DNA of 55,355 nt from DATKLX01 sp035542155. Its GTDB lineage: Bacteria; Chloroflexota; Anaerolineae; Anaerolineales; Anaerolineaceae. Made by a program: the position numbers and the translations under genes. Shown here piece by piece: positions 1 to 8,422 of the stretch. The notes beneath the pieces were generated by a model that was not told the origin of the DNA, made no database searches, and saw only the letters and a program-made list of their open reading frames with translations. Positions within the stretch are counted from its first letter, which is position 1. Each line of letters starts with the position of its first letter. The stretch lies in contig DATKLX010000045.1 of NCBI GenBank assembly GCA_035542155.1, positions 1 to 55,355 of the forward strand, read 5' to 3'.

Positions 1-114
1 TTGCCGCTGAACATCGATCCGCAAATTACTTCAATGATCCCCGAATGATGTTTCATGGCACCTCAGGAGTTTTACATGTGGAAAATCAGGATGGAAACTT
101 CGAACGAAAATACC

Positions 115-146
115 AACGGGCAGATGTCTTTCTGCATCTGCCCGTT
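115..146 (-). terminator. Intrinsic terminator of the rplU-rpmA-rpmE operon
   Basis: There is a perfect 12-bp inverted repeat, AACGGGCAGATG (115-126) and CATCTGCCCGTT (135-146), with an 8-nt loop. On the minus strand it is followed by a T-rich stretch (TATTTTCG). It lies 33 nt past the rpmE stop codon, where the operon should end. Positions 1-114 beyond it contain no gene I can support. Confidence 0.85.
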
Positions 147-178
147 AAGTGTACCTGAATTTTGCCGAGAACGGGAGA

Positions 179-655
179 TTATACCGTGATTTCTTCGGCT
201 GCTTTCGGAAGCTCGTAACCCTGCACACGCAGTTGTTTCTTGAGGTCGATCAGAGATTTCCGTCCAAAGCCTTCGATCTTGAGGAGACCGGCTTCGCCCT
301 GGGACAGAGAGTCGATCACCTGCCCAATGGTCGTGATCCCTGCCTTGTTCAAAGCCTCGGTTGCGCGCGTACCCAGGTTCAGTTCGCTGATTGGCTTATC
401 CATGGAGGTCCGCTCGGATTCGCGAGCTTTCTTGAGATCTACGTAGCTCTGGCGGGCCTGCAGCTTCTTGTAGAAGCGATCTACCTGGCCTTCGACGTCG
501 ATCAGGCGTTGCTGTTGGCCGGTGAAGAAGGGATGGCACTTCGAACAAACTTCGGTGTGGATGACTTTCTTGGTCGAACCAGTCGTCCAGGTATTGCCAC
601 ACGCACAAATCACCTGCGCATCCGTATAAAACGTGGGATGGATGCCTTTTTTCAT
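179..655 (-). CDS. rpmE: Ribosomal protein L31 with RNA polymerase alpha-CTD-like C-terminal extension
   Basis: Large ribosomal subunit protein L31, 158 aa, about twice the usual 65-90 aa. Residues 1-70 are classical zinc-type L31: the MKKGIHPTFY start and four cysteines (17, 19, 37, 40) in the C-x-C and C-x2-C pattern. Residues 86-150 (from MDKPISELNL, through the segment with IEGFGRKSL, to the end) resemble the helix-hairpin-helix C-terminal domain of RNA polymerase alpha. A charged linker joins the two parts. The start at 655 was chosen because L31 proteins begin MKKGIHP and AAAGGA lies upstream; a longer open frame to 760 would overlap no L31 homology. It is the last gene after rplU and rpmA. 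The L31 assignment is firm; the function of the added domain, perhaps nucleic-acid or polymerase contact, is inference. Confidence 0.93.
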   Translation of the reverse strand: MKKGIHPTFYTDAQVICACGNTWTTGSTKKVIHTEVCSKCHPFFTGQQQRLIDVEGQVDRFYKKLQARQSYVDLKKARESERTSMDKPISELNLGTRATEALNKAGITTIGQVIDSLSQGEAGLLKIEGFGRKSLIDLKKQLRVQGYELPKAAEEITV

Positions 656-760
656 CGTTAATTCAATCCTTTCCCCGTGGAATACAGTTTCTACCAGCGA
701 GAAGTGATACCACGGGATAATAGTCCAAGCGATCTCGCCTGTCGTGGCGAGCCAGTTCAC

Positions 761-1036
761 CTATTCAACTTCGGCAGAGGCATCCACTGGTATGATGCTG
801 ACGATCTTGCGCCCGTCTGGAAGAGTTTCGTACAAAACCGTGCCTTCGACCGTCGAGAAGAGAGTGTAATCTTTTCCGACGCCGACATTGCCGCCGGGTT
901 TTATGCGGGTGCCGTGCTGGCGGACGAGGATGTTCCCGGACAAAACGTGCTCGCCTGCATATTTCTTAACACCCAGCCGCTGGCTGTTGCTGTCGCGGCC
1001 GTTGCGGCTGGAACCGCCACCTTTTTTATGCGCCAT
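761..1036 (-). CDS. rpmA: Ribosomal protein L27
   Basis: Large-subunit protein L27, 91 aa, the normal length. Its N-terminus reaches towards the peptidyl-transferase centre. The diagnostic N-terminal sequence MAHKKGGGSSRNGRDSNSQ is complete, with no processed prepeptide of the Firmicutes type. The next blocks (LGVKKYAGEHVLSGNILVRQ and GTRIKPGGNVGVGKD) are also canonical. It starts 5 nt after the rplU stop codon, the near-universal rplU-rpmA pairing, and rpmE follows 105 nt downstream. Transcription most likely comes from the promoter in front of rplU. Confidence 0.98.
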   Translation of the reverse strand: MAHKKGGGSSRNGRDSNSQRLGVKKYAGEHVLSGNILVRQHGTRIKPGGNVGVGKDYTLFSTVEGTVLYETLPDGRKIVSIIPVDASAEVE

Positions 1037-1041
1037 TTTTC

Positions 1042-1359
1042 CTACTCCAATGTAATCGATTCAACTTGCAGCCGTGTGTACTTCTGGCGATGCCCGGTCT
1101 TGACCCGGATGCGTTTCTTGGGCCGATACTTGAAGACGACCAGCTTTGGGCCCTTGGTATGCTCGACAACGGTCGTCTGGATTTGAGCGCCAGAAACGTT
1201 GGGCTTGCCCACCGAGATCTGGTCTCCGTCAACCACTAAGAGTACAGAACCCAGATTGACTTTTTCCCCGACTCCAACGGGCAGGAGGTCTACCTCGATG
1301 TAGCCACCTTCGACGGCGCGGTACTGCTTACCGCCGCTCTCTACAATCGCATATTTCAT
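1042..1359 (-). CDS. rplU: Ribosomal protein L21
   Basis: Large-subunit protein L21, 105 aa, typical length. It starts MKYAIVESGGKQYRAVEGG, the conserved L21 N-terminus, and contains the KYRPKKRIRVKTGHRQKYT segment that binds 23S rRNA. The start at 1359 has GGAG about 8 nt upstream. The open frame continues 42 codons upstream, but that part is leader and not L21-like. First gene of the rplU-rpmA-rpmE operon. About 110 nt of leader lies between the promoter and the start and contains a hairpin, which may serve autoregulation as in other L21 leaders. Confidence 0.97.
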   Translation of the reverse strand: MKYAIVESGGKQYRAVEGGYIEVDLLPVGVGEKVNLGSVLLVVDGDQISVGKPNVSGAQIQTTVVEHTKGPKLVVFKYRPKKRIRVKTGHRQKYTRLQVESITLE

Positions 1360-1440
1360 TTTTTCTCCAATCTTCACTTCGCCGCGCTGCCCGCAAACTG
1401 CTCTGCCAGCGCACGGGGAAGTTGGGGATACAATTTGAAA

Positions 1441-1463
1441 CCCCAGCAAAATTCTTGCCGGGG
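1441..1463 (-). promoter_or_regulatory. Leader hairpin upstream of rplU
   Basis: On the minus strand CCCCGGCA and TGCTGGGG pair as an 8-bp stem with one G-U, around a 7-nt loop. It sits just inside the predicted transcript start and about 80 nt before the rplU start. Position and shape would fit an autoregulatory L21 leader; no known leader consensus was matched. Confidence 0.4.
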
Positions 1464-1476
1464 CAAGGCGGAATGG

Positions 1477-1505
1477 ATTATACAAAGAGTCAGCGGGTTT
1501 GTCAA
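1477..1505 (-). promoter_or_regulatory. Consensus sigma-70 promoter of rplU-rpmA-rpmE
   Basis: Minus strand: TTGACA (1505-1500), a 17-nt spacer, then TATAAT (1482-1477). Both hexamers and the spacing are perfect consensus. The transcript would start near 1470. The -35 hexamer ends 5 nt from the selB stop codon, so ribosomal protein genes have their own strong promoter directly behind selB. Confidence 0.9.
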
Positions 1506-1509
1506 GAAT

Positions 1510-3390
1510 TTACTTCAGGCGGCGGTCATCACCCACTCGAACCGTCACCCCGATTGAATCCAGGTGCTCTAAAAAAGCCAGCGCGTATTTACGGCTGGTC
1601 TGGTAGCGGTCGCGGAATTCGGCCACGGTCAGGGTTAGGTGATCTTGAAGATAGCCCTTCACCCCCTCCACCAGCGCAGCGTAATCCCGGTTGAAAAAGA
1701 CCACCTCCGGCGATACCTGGATCAGGTCTCCCCGCGCGAGCAGCGCGTTGACCAGCTCCTCGCCCAACTCAGCCTGGACCTCTTTCAGCGAAGGGGGCGA
1801 GTATGGTGCCTGGGTAAAACGGGCCAGCACGGCCCGGTAAACTTGCTCCTGCTGCGGGTTGAAAACGACCTGGTGATCCGCAAGGCTCAACAGCGCTCCC
1901 TTTTCCATCAGGTCGCCCCGGGCAATCAGGCGATGCATGGCTGCAAGAAACGGGCGATTTTGCATCTTGAGCCGGCTTTTCAACTCCTCGCGGGGGATGC
2001 CCTGGCGCAGCGGGTATGACTGGTGATAGGCCTTTACCACTTCCAGGACCTGCCCCCGGAGAGCATTCCACTGGGGGAGAGCGATCACCAGGAGGTCCTT
2101 TCCCTCTCCGTCCAGGGCGAGCAGATCGCCCTTTGAGATCAATTCCTCTGCCGCGGATTCAGCCTGAGCAGTCTCCAACCTCGCTTTCTGGACGACCTCT
2201 CCCAGCGGCGCCAGACCGCTCACCAGGCTCGCCTGAAAAAGCACCTCGGCGGGGGACCCTCCGCGTAAATCCTGGAGGCGGGCCAGGACTTCCTCAGAAA
2301 ATCGTTTGTGGCGTTCCCCAGGCTGCGGATCGACCACCTCGCCGCCACCCAGGGTTTCGCCTGGAGAGGGACGGCGGAGAATAAAGCGGTCGCCGCGTAA
2401 AGCGACGACCGGGTCGCGAAGCTCGAGCTGCAGCCAACCAGACTGCCCGGGAAGCAACTCCTCGCCGCCCAGGACGCGGGTGCGGGCAATGACTTCGGCT
2501 GTGCCCAGGAACAGCTTTACCTCTGCATTGTGCTTGAGTGAGGTTTCGACGCTGGAGAGCAGGCGAAAATCGACGTCCAGCCTGCGGGTGGGTAGATATT
2601 TCTCCGGTGAAGCGACCACGTCGCCTCGATGGATCTGGTCCACATTCAGGCCGGCAATATTGATTGCCGTCCGGCTGCCGGGAACCGCCACCTTCACCAT
2701 GCGGTTGTGGATCTGCAGCCCGCGTACCCTCCCGTGCAATCCGGATGGAAGCACCTCGACCTCATCACCCAGGTAAAATTGGCCATCAGTGAGCGTCCCG
2801 GTCACCACCGTGCCAAAACCGGACATGGTAAACACCCGGTCGATGGGAAGGCGCGGTCGGCCCAGGTCCGGCCGGGCCGGCTGCGCTTCGAGCTGCCGGG
2901 CCAGGGCTTCAACCAGGGCCGGCAGGCCCATCCTGGTTTTTGCCGAGACGCGCACCAGCGGCGCGTTTTCCAGGACAGTCCCCTGAATCGCCTGCCGGAC
3001 CTCCGCCTCAACCAGGTCGAACCATTCGGGGTCATCGATGAGATCGGCCTTGGTCAGGGCGATCACGCCGTTGGATATCTGCAGCAAATCTAAAATGGCC
3101 AGGTGCTCGCGCGTTTGTGGCATGACCCCTTCATCCGCGGCGACCACGAAGAGAGCAGCATCGATTCCCCCCACTCCGGCGAGCATATTTTCGATAAAAT
3201 CGCGGTGCCCTGGCACGTCGACAATGCCGATAGTTTCACCATTGGCCAGTTCTAGCCAGGCAAAACCCAGATCGATGGTCATTTCCCGATCGCGCTCCTC
3301 TTTCAGGCGATCCGGGTGACTTCCGGTCAGGGCGGCAATCAGCGTGGATTTACCATGATCGACATGTCCAGCGGTGCCGATGACTCTCAT
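1510..3390 (-). CDS. selB: Selenocysteine-specific elongation factor SelB
   Basis: GTPase that delivers Sec-tRNA(Sec) to UGA codons marked by a SECIS element. 626 aa, close to the roughly 610-640 aa of the family. EF-Tu-like GTPase motifs at the start: GHVDHGKST (residues 8-16), DVPGH and TKAD. EF-Tu-like beta-barrel domains follow, then a long C-terminal part consistent with the winged-helix repeats that bind SECIS RNA. The start at 3390 (MRVIGTAGHVDHGKS) is the family start; the longer frame adds 16 unrelated residues. It follows a coiled-coil gene by 5 nt, so the two are probably co-transcribed. selA, selD, tRNA-Sec and any recognisable selenoprotein gene are absent from the window. Confidence 0.95.
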   Translation of the reverse strand: MRVIGTAGHVDHGKSTLIAALTGSHPDRLKEERDREMTIDLGFAWLELANGETIGIVDVPGHRDFIENMLAGVGGIDAALFVVAADEGVMPQTREHLAILDLLQISNGVIALTKADLIDDPEWFDLVEAEVRQAIQGTVLENAPLVRVSAKTRMGLPALVEALARQLEAQPARPDLGRPRLPIDRVFTMSGFGTVVTGTLTDGQFYLGDEVEVLPSGLHGRVRGLQIHNRMVKVAVPGSRTAINIAGLNVDQIHRGDVVASPEKYLPTRRLDVDFRLLSSVETSLKHNAEVKLFLGTAEVIARTRVLGGEELLPGQSGWLQLELRDPVVALRGDRFILRRPSPGETLGGGEVVDPQPGERHKRFSEEVLARLQDLRGGSPAEVLFQASLVSGLAPLGEVVQKARLETAQAESAAEELISKGDLLALDGEGKDLLVIALPQWNALRGQVLEVVKAYHQSYPLRQGIPREELKSRLKMQNRPFLAAMHRLIARGDLMEKGALLSLADHQVVFNPQQEQVYRAVLARFTQAPYSPPSLKEVQAELGEELVNALLARGDLIQVSPEVVFFNRDYAALVEGVKGYLQDHLTLTVAEFRDRYQTSRKYALAFLEHLDSIGVTVRVGDDRRLK

Positions 3391-3395
3391 TCGAA

Positions 3396-4574
3396 TTACC
3401 GGGCTCGCCCAAAAGCGCGCTCGTAGGCTGCCATCCACTCGTGGGCCAGGCCAAGCAGACCCTGCAGGCGTTTCTCCGTCTCTTCGGTGGCCACATGGAG
3501 CTGATCCTGCAACTCCTGGCTCACATCTTCGAAGAAAACGATGCGCTCGGTCAGCTTCTCGAACTGGCGGTTGACTTCGCGCCCCTGCTCTTCCTGGGCC
3601 AGGGCATAGTTTGTCCAGCGTTTTTGATCGTCGGCTTTAAAGGTGGTCCAATCCTGGCGGAAACGGTCTTCTGCCAGGCGCTGCATCTCGGTGATCTCGT
3701 TGATCCGCCGCTCGATCCGCTGGATTACGTCATCGAGGGATTCCTGGGACCGTTTCACCGAGCGATGGGTCGCATCCAAAGCCTGGAGTTGGGCATCCAG
3801 TCCCAGGGCCTCCTTTTCGATCGACTCGAAGCGCGCACTCCAATCCCGCCAGGTTCGGTCCCGCTCGACCTGGATCAAAGCCTGCTTTTCGAGGAAGGAG
3901 GCCTGTGCCTGGCGGCGCTCATTTTCCGCAGAAAGCAGTTCTGAGAGGCGAACCTCGAGCTTGCGCAGGTTATCGGCGGTCAGATCGACCTTACCGCGCT
4001 GTTCGTCGGCGCGTTTTCGCAGCGCCGCGACCTCGCCCTGAATATCGACGAGGCGTTTATTATCCTGCCGGCGGCCTTCATCGATCAGCTTGAGGGAGCG
4101 TTTGTATTCCTCATCCGAATGGTGATATTCGACCAGGCGGTTTTCGAGCTCTTCGATCAGCCGCCCCAGGCGAAACTCTTCTTCCATGCGCGCCTGGATG
4201 GATTTGCGCATATCGGGAATCGACTCCTGACCTTTGCGCACGTCCGCGATGGCTTTGTTCAACCCCTCCACTTCCACTCGCCGCATCTTTTCATATTCAC
4301 GTTCGTGGTCGCTGCGCATTTTTTCGATGCCTTCCAGGGAGCGATTGAACTCGACCCGTACCTGGGCAAGGGAGGCTTCGAACTGGTCCAGGCGAGCCAG
4401 GATGGAAAATGCGCGGGTCACTTCGCCCGTCACTTCACGGATCTGCTGATGAACCGGTGATAAACTCCCTTCGAGGTTCGCCAGACGCTCCTCGAGCGTC
4501 GCTATGATTAATTTATCCTTGCGGCGTTCTTCATCGAGCCATTCCAACCGTTTAATGATTTGTTCCTGATCCAT
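3396..4574 (-). CDS. Coiled-coil protein of unknown function
   Basis: 392 aa, not recognised as a named family. It is strongly charged (Glu, Lys, Arg, Gln) with heptad-like spacing almost from end to end, so a long coiled coil is expected. No signal peptide, membrane segment or catalytic motif is visible. It starts MDQEQIIKRLEWLDEERR and ends in a short less-charged segment (GLLGLAHEWMAAYERAFG). The stop is 5 nt from the selB start, so the two genes are very likely in one transcript. That linkage may be operonic convenience rather than a role in selenocysteine insertion. Confidence 0.8.
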   Translation of the reverse strand: MDQEQIIKRLEWLDEERRKDKLIIATLEERLANLEGSLSPVHQQIREVTGEVTRAFSILARLDQFEASLAQVRVEFNRSLEGIEKMRSDHEREYEKMRRVEVEGLNKAIADVRKGQESIPDMRKSIQARMEEEFRLGRLIEELENRLVEYHHSDEEYKRSLKLIDEGRRQDNKRLVDIQGEVAALRKRADEQRGKVDLTADNLRKLEVRLSELLSAENERRQAQASFLEKQALIQVERDRTWRDWSARFESIEKEALGLDAQLQALDATHRSVKRSQESLDDVIQRIERRINEITEMQRLAEDRFRQDWTTFKADDQKRWTNYALAQEEQGREVNRQFEKLTERIVFFEDVSQELQDQLHVATEETEKRLQGLLGLAHEWMAAYERAFGRAR

Positions 4575-4610
4575 GGAAGGTTCCTTCGTTTTCAGATGAT
4601 AAGCTTTTCA

Positions 4611-4645
4611 AGGGGTTTCATGTGAGAACGGTGGAGGAAACCCCT
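4611..4645. terminator. Hairpin in the intergenic gap, possible terminator
   Basis: AGGGGTTTC (4611-4619) and GAAACCCCT (4637-4645) form a perfect 9-bp stem with a 17-nt loop. It lies between the end of the complex-I-like operon and the coiled-coil gene. A T-run (GTTTTT) follows on the plus strand, while on the minus strand, where the genes are, only a weak T content follows. It may end the upstream operon; function is uncertain. Confidence 0.4.
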
Positions 4646-4689
4646 GTTTTTCGTTTACCAAAGAGATTTCCTGCGAACCATTATACCAT

Positions 4690-6201
4690 TTAGGGAATCG
4701 GGAGATGTGTAAACGGTTTGAGGATGTTCAACACGCTTGGTTGAAAAAGGTGCGGAAAAATGCCGGCGATGACCAGTACCAGAATCCCTATTCCGACCAA
4801 AACCATTTCGGCGGTCGTTTCCTGAGCCTGGAACGCCTGGATCCGGGGTACCGCCGCCGCCTCAGGGGAAGGAGCCGTAGCCGGTTCGAGACCAGAATCT
4901 AGCAGAACGAGCACCACCTCTTCCACAGGCTGGATCTCCTCCACGGGCGCTTCCTGACTTTGGAGAAATACGGCCAGACTGCGCAGGGCCGCGACCATCA
5001 GGCCAAAACTACCGGCCAGGATCCAGTAAGCTTCAGTGCCCGATTGCTGTGCGATACCGTTCAGCAAGGCCTGTTTGACCGGAAAATCGGCCAACAATGG
5101 AAGGCCGGCGATCGAGAGGTGGGAGGCGACCAGACCGGCCGTCACCATCGGAAAATATCGTCCAAAGCCGCGGAGCTGATCCAACTTTAATGAACCGGTT
5201 TCATGCTCAGCGATCGCCAGGCAGAGAGTCCAGACGGCAAAGCCCAATAGCCGGGGCAGCAGCAGGAGGGCAAATAACGCCAGGCCGCCCTGTCTGGTGA
5301 GGCTGATCGCCAGCAGAGAGAACCCGGTCTCGACGATCACTCCGTAGCCGAACATCCGCCCCAGGTGATTCTGGAAAGCCGCCCAGAGCCCACCGGTGAC
5401 GACCATTAGCGCGCCGATTAACCGCAGGCCAACGTACAGATTGGCTGAATCGCGGATCCAGGCATAACGATCAAGAAAATTTAGACCGAATAAGAGCACG
5501 ACCGTGGGCAGAACGGAGAGGACGAATCCGGCCACATAAGGCTGGGCCTTTTCGGTGAGCAGCGGAATCCAGGTATAGAAGGGAAATACCGCCAGAAGGA
5601 AGGCAAACCCCAGAGCCAGGAGCATGCCGGCGCGGGAAGTCAGCTCTGGAGCGGCGGAACCGGATTCTACGCCGGTGAGCATCCAGCCGGTGAATAGTAT
5701 AAAGGGCATTCCCAGCGTCTGGAAGATCAGATAACGCAAAATACCCGGGTAGATTTTTTGTCCTGGAGGTGAGAGCAATGGAATGCTGATCAAAACCGCA
5801 ATTTCAATGAATAGGGCCGCATAGAGGAACGGCTCGACTGCCACTGCCGCGACCAGGAAGGCAACCATCCCCAATCCGGCAGGAATAAAGAGCTGGTTCG
5901 CCCGGCCGATACGCGATCCGATAAACCACATCCCCGCCAGAGAGTAGACCAACATTAAGAAGGGGCGATCGCCCGCATCCAGGGTCAGCGTCCTGCCCAA
6001 GAATGTCATGGTGGGGTTCAAATATAGGGGAATTGGCCCCAGTCGGGAGCCCGGGGTCATCGGTAGGAGCCACGCCAGGAGGGCAAGAAGCACCACCAAA
6101 CTGGAGCCAATCCAGTAGGTCACGCGGGGGTGGTAATGCGCGGCCAGCAAAAACAGGCTCAACAGGGCTGGAAAGATGACCCATAATACTGGCGCATTCA
6201 T
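4690..6201 (-). CDS. Complex-I-like proton-translocating membrane subunit (NuoN/NuoM family)
   Basis: 503 aa integral membrane protein with about 14 hydrophobic segments, in the antiporter-like family of NADH:quinone oxidoreductase, Mrp antiporters and group 4 hydrogenases. The family signature is visible around residues 200-240: FPFYTWIPLLTEKAQPYVAG, then a long hydrophobic run (compare PFHxWLPdAyeaAPtpvaG). A Glu lies in the fifth-helix region (LFIEIAVLISIP), the position of the conserved channel carboxylate. The C-terminus has an acidic linker and a final helix. It overlaps the upstream gene by 4 nt (ATGA) and is the last of three membrane genes. No quinone-, flavin- or iron-sulfur-binding partner is encoded nearby. 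Exact orthology to NuoN, NuoM or HyfF is uncertain. Confidence 0.78.
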   Translation of the reverse strand: MNAPVLWVIFPALLSLFLLAAHYHPRVTYWIGSSLVVLLALLAWLLPMTPGSRLGPIPLYLNPTMTFLGRTLTLDAGDRPFLMLVYSLAGMWFIGSRIGRANQLFIPAGLGMVAFLVAAVAVEPFLYAALFIEIAVLISIPLLSPPGQKIYPGILRYLIFQTLGMPFILFTGWMLTGVESGSAAPELTSRAGMLLALGFAFLLAVFPFYTWIPLLTEKAQPYVAGFVLSVLPTVVLLFGLNFLDRYAWIRDSANLYVGLRLIGALMVVTGGLWAAFQNHLGRMFGYGVIVETGFSLLAISLTRQGGLALFALLLLPRLLGFAVWTLCLAIAEHETGSLKLDQLRGFGRYFPMVTAGLVASHLSIAGLPLLADFPVKQALLNGIAQQSGTEAYWILAGSFGLMVAALRSLAVFLQSQEAPVEEIQPVEEVVLVLLDSGLEPATAPSPEAAAVPRIQAFQAQETTAEMVLVGIGILVLVIAGIFPHLFQPSVLNILKPFTHLPIP

Positions 6202-6782
6202 GAGGCATCCCCCTCGATAGCGCTGCTGGTCAGCAGGTATGCGCCGGTCAACGCCAGGCCCAGATTGACCGCCGCGAGAAGGCCGGCCACCAGTACCGAA
6301 GACTCTACCACGGCATAGATCACCTCAAACCCGGATAATACGGTCAGCAGGCCAATCACAACCCGGAACGGCTGTGCGGTCATGCCTAACTGGAGGAGAC
6401 CGATTCCAATTAAGATAAAGCTGCCCCATACCTGTGTCGAAGCAGCCCCTGGTAACCAACCCTGACCTTTCGATGCAAAGGTTGAGATGATCAGCATCAT
6501 CAATCCTCCCGCCAGAAGGCGGAAAAGGCGGCTCGAAGGCCAGGATCTCTCTTCAGCCAGATCCTGCTTCTGGCCGGATTGGGTCAAACCCAGCGCAACG
6601 CTTGCCATCCAACCGACCACAAGCTTGACCAGGGCCATCCCCATCGGCCAGTGGTTGGCCACCAGGATCGTTACGCCAGTGTACTGGAGGACCAGGGCTA
6701 CGATGGTCCAGCGCCAGTCCCGGCTGACCAGCAGAAAAAGCGAAGTAATCCCCAAAAGAACGACCGCCAGGATAGACAGCAT
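6198..6782 (-). CDS. Small membrane subunit, HyfE/NuoK-like
   Basis: 194 aa with about six hydrophobic helices. The size and the C-terminal helices (roughly from VWGSFILIGIGLLQLGM through the segment with FEVIYAVVESSVLVAG) recall HyfE of hydrogenase-4 and the NuoK/MrpC small subunits. A Glu sits inside a late helix (GFEVIYAVVES). The start at 6782 (MLSILAVVLL) was chosen because it begins the first helix and overlaps the upstream stop as ATGA; a longer frame adds non-membrane residues. It overlaps the next gene by 4 nt as well, so the three membrane genes are translationally coupled. The assignment to HyfE/NuoK is by pattern only. Confidence 0.68.
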   Translation of the reverse strand: MLSILAVVLLGITSLFLLVSRDWRWTIVALVLQYTGVTILVANHWPMGMALVKLVVGWMASVALGLTQSGQKQDLAEERSWPSSRLFRLLAGGLMMLIISTFASKGQGWLPGAASTQVWGSFILIGIGLLQLGMTAQPFRVVIGLLTVLSGFEVIYAVVESSVLVAGLLAAVNLGLALTGAYLLTSSAIEGDAS

Positions 6783-8392
6783 CAGGGAACTCCCTCGCTG
6801 CGAAGGAATGTAGCCAGGAGGGCCAACAGCACCAACGCCCATATGACGCCGCCGTCGCCCTCCAGAATCGCGATCAACCCGGCGACCAGGCGTCCGATTG
6901 CCCGGTAAGCCAGCCGGAACAGGCGATATACCCAATCGAGACGGAGCACAGCCGCGCCAAAATCTAAAATACTGCCCAGGAATGGTTGCCACCAGGTGGA
7001 TTCCATGTCCGGCCAGGCGGTCAGACGCACCATCAATAAACCTGAGGCCAGGGCAAATATGCTGACGGCTGTGCTTGCCCAGGGAACGCCTGCGGACACG
7101 GAACCCTTCCAGCCAAAAACACCGAGGACCACCTGCGTACCGGTCAGGAAGACCAACCCCAGCGGGTATATGAGGTAGATCCAACGCTCCATACTTTCCA
7201 GCGAATCGCCGGGTTTCAGAGCGTGTCGGGCATAACCGACGAGAAGGAGGGCCAGAGCACCCAGGTAGAAAATATTAAACCCGGCAAAAGGCCCAGAGAC
7301 GAGCCCATGCAAGCCGCTGGCTGCGGGTGAATAAGGCAGCGCGCCGAGACCCCACAGGCCGAGAACGGGGATGAATAAAAGCCGCCGGCTGCGCGCTGAA
7401 AACAAAAACAGATTCCCACCGGCCAGAATCAGCGCGATCCCCCAGGCCAGGCTGCCCAGAGGTTCGCCGCGCACCACGCAGGTGATCGCAAGAGAGCTGA
7501 ACGCGATAACCCAATACGGCCGGCCGCTGATCTCATCCTCAGAGCGAATCCAGAGCAAAGCCCCATAAAATGCACCCAGGGCCGTGAATGCCAGCAGCCA
7601 GGGCGCCCAAGCTGCGGGCACGATCCCGGCGGGAAGGCGGGCTAAAACGACCAGGCTGGCAGTGACAGGGACAAGGCGAAGCACAGTTCCCAGGCCCCGG
7701 CGCATCGGCGGCTCTTTGCGGAAGGGGAGATGAAGAGGAAACACACCCAGGCGGAGACCCACACCGATCAATAAAATCAGGCCCACTCCCTCTGGCGCCG
7801 TGGAGAGCTGTACCACCTGGCCATTCGCCTGGCCCGCGATCAGCGCTGCCATCACGACCAGGGTTCCCATCAACCGCGCGGCAAAGGCGACCACAACCTG
7901 CCCGCGCAACCTTATTTCCTGGCTATTCACCAATAAAATGAGCAACTCAACCAGGTCGATCGCCGTCCAGGTTAAGATCAGAGACAGGGGATTGGCGGCA
8001 AGCACTGCCAGCAACCCCACAGCCGTCAGCAACATACTACCTGCCCAGGCAAAGGCATTGGTCTGATACTGGTAGCGGGCGGTCGCCGTGAGTAGCACCC
8101 CCAGGGCCAGGGATATCAGGGCAAAGGCATACGGCCAGGAGACCTGGTCGAGGGAAAGCGCAGGGGAAAAGGGAAATATGGACTCTGGCTTCCAGGGAAT
8201 CAAGACCATGCTGAGAGGGAGACGGAGACGCAGGAAGAGCACCACCCCCCAGGCGACCAAGGTCGAGCTAACCGCGATCAGCCAGGTAAAACCGAACCCT
8301 GGCCTGAGCAGCCTCAAAATCAGGATCACCGCCGCGGCCAGCAGAAAGATGGCGACCGGCGCAATGATCAATGTATCGAAAAACGTGTTCAC
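6782..8392 (-). CDS. Complex-I-like proton-translocating membrane subunit (NuoL/NuoM family, divergent)
   Basis: 536 aa, about 14 membrane helices. The family core is recognisable: acidic residues in the fifth-helix region (TWTAIDLVELLILL) and a His in GVFPLHLPFRKEPPMRRG. The following signature is eroded compared with canonical NuoL. The start is a GTG at 8392; there is no clear ribosome-binding site, so translation may depend on coupling to upstream genes. It begins 30 nt after the stop of the dihydropyrimidinase gene on the same strand, with no terminator between, and so may belong to the same transcript. It probably forms a membrane ion-pumping module with the two following genes; what drives it is unknown. 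Confidence 0.72.
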   Translation of the reverse strand: MNTFFDTLIIAPVAIFLLAAAVILILRLLRPGFGFTWLIAVSSTLVAWGVVLFLRLRLPLSMVLIPWKPESIFPFSPALSLDQVSWPYAFALISLALGVLLTATARYQYQTNAFAWAGSMLLTAVGLLAVLAANPLSLILTWTAIDLVELLILLVNSQEIRLRGQVVVAFAARLMGTLVVMAALIAGQANGQVVQLSTAPEGVGLILLIGVGLRLGVFPLHLPFRKEPPMRRGLGTVLRLVPVTASLVVLARLPAGIVPAAWAPWLLAFTALGAFYGALLWIRSEDEISGRPYWVIAFSSLAITCVVRGEPLGSLAWGIALILAGGNLFLFSARSRRLLFIPVLGLWGLGALPYSPAASGLHGLVSGPFAGFNIFYLGALALLLVGYARHALKPGDSLESMERWIYLIYPLGLVFLTGTQVVLGVFGWKGSVSAGVPWASTAVSIFALASGLLMVRLTAWPDMESTWWQPFLGSILDFGAAVLRLDWVYRLFRLAYRAIGRLVAGLIAILEGDGGVIWALVLLALLATFLRSEGVP

Positions 8393-8422
8393 AAAAAGAA
8401 TGGATCCATTACTCCGAACAAA

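Noticed and set aside
1..48. Short plus-strand frame ending in TGA at 46-48 (ends SMIPE)
   Set aside because: Could be the 3' end of a gene outside the window, but 15 codons without homology are not enough.
3396..4574. Coiled-coil gene as a selenocysteine-specific factor
   Set aside because: Adjacent to selB, but the sequence shows only generic coiled coil; linkage alone is too weak.
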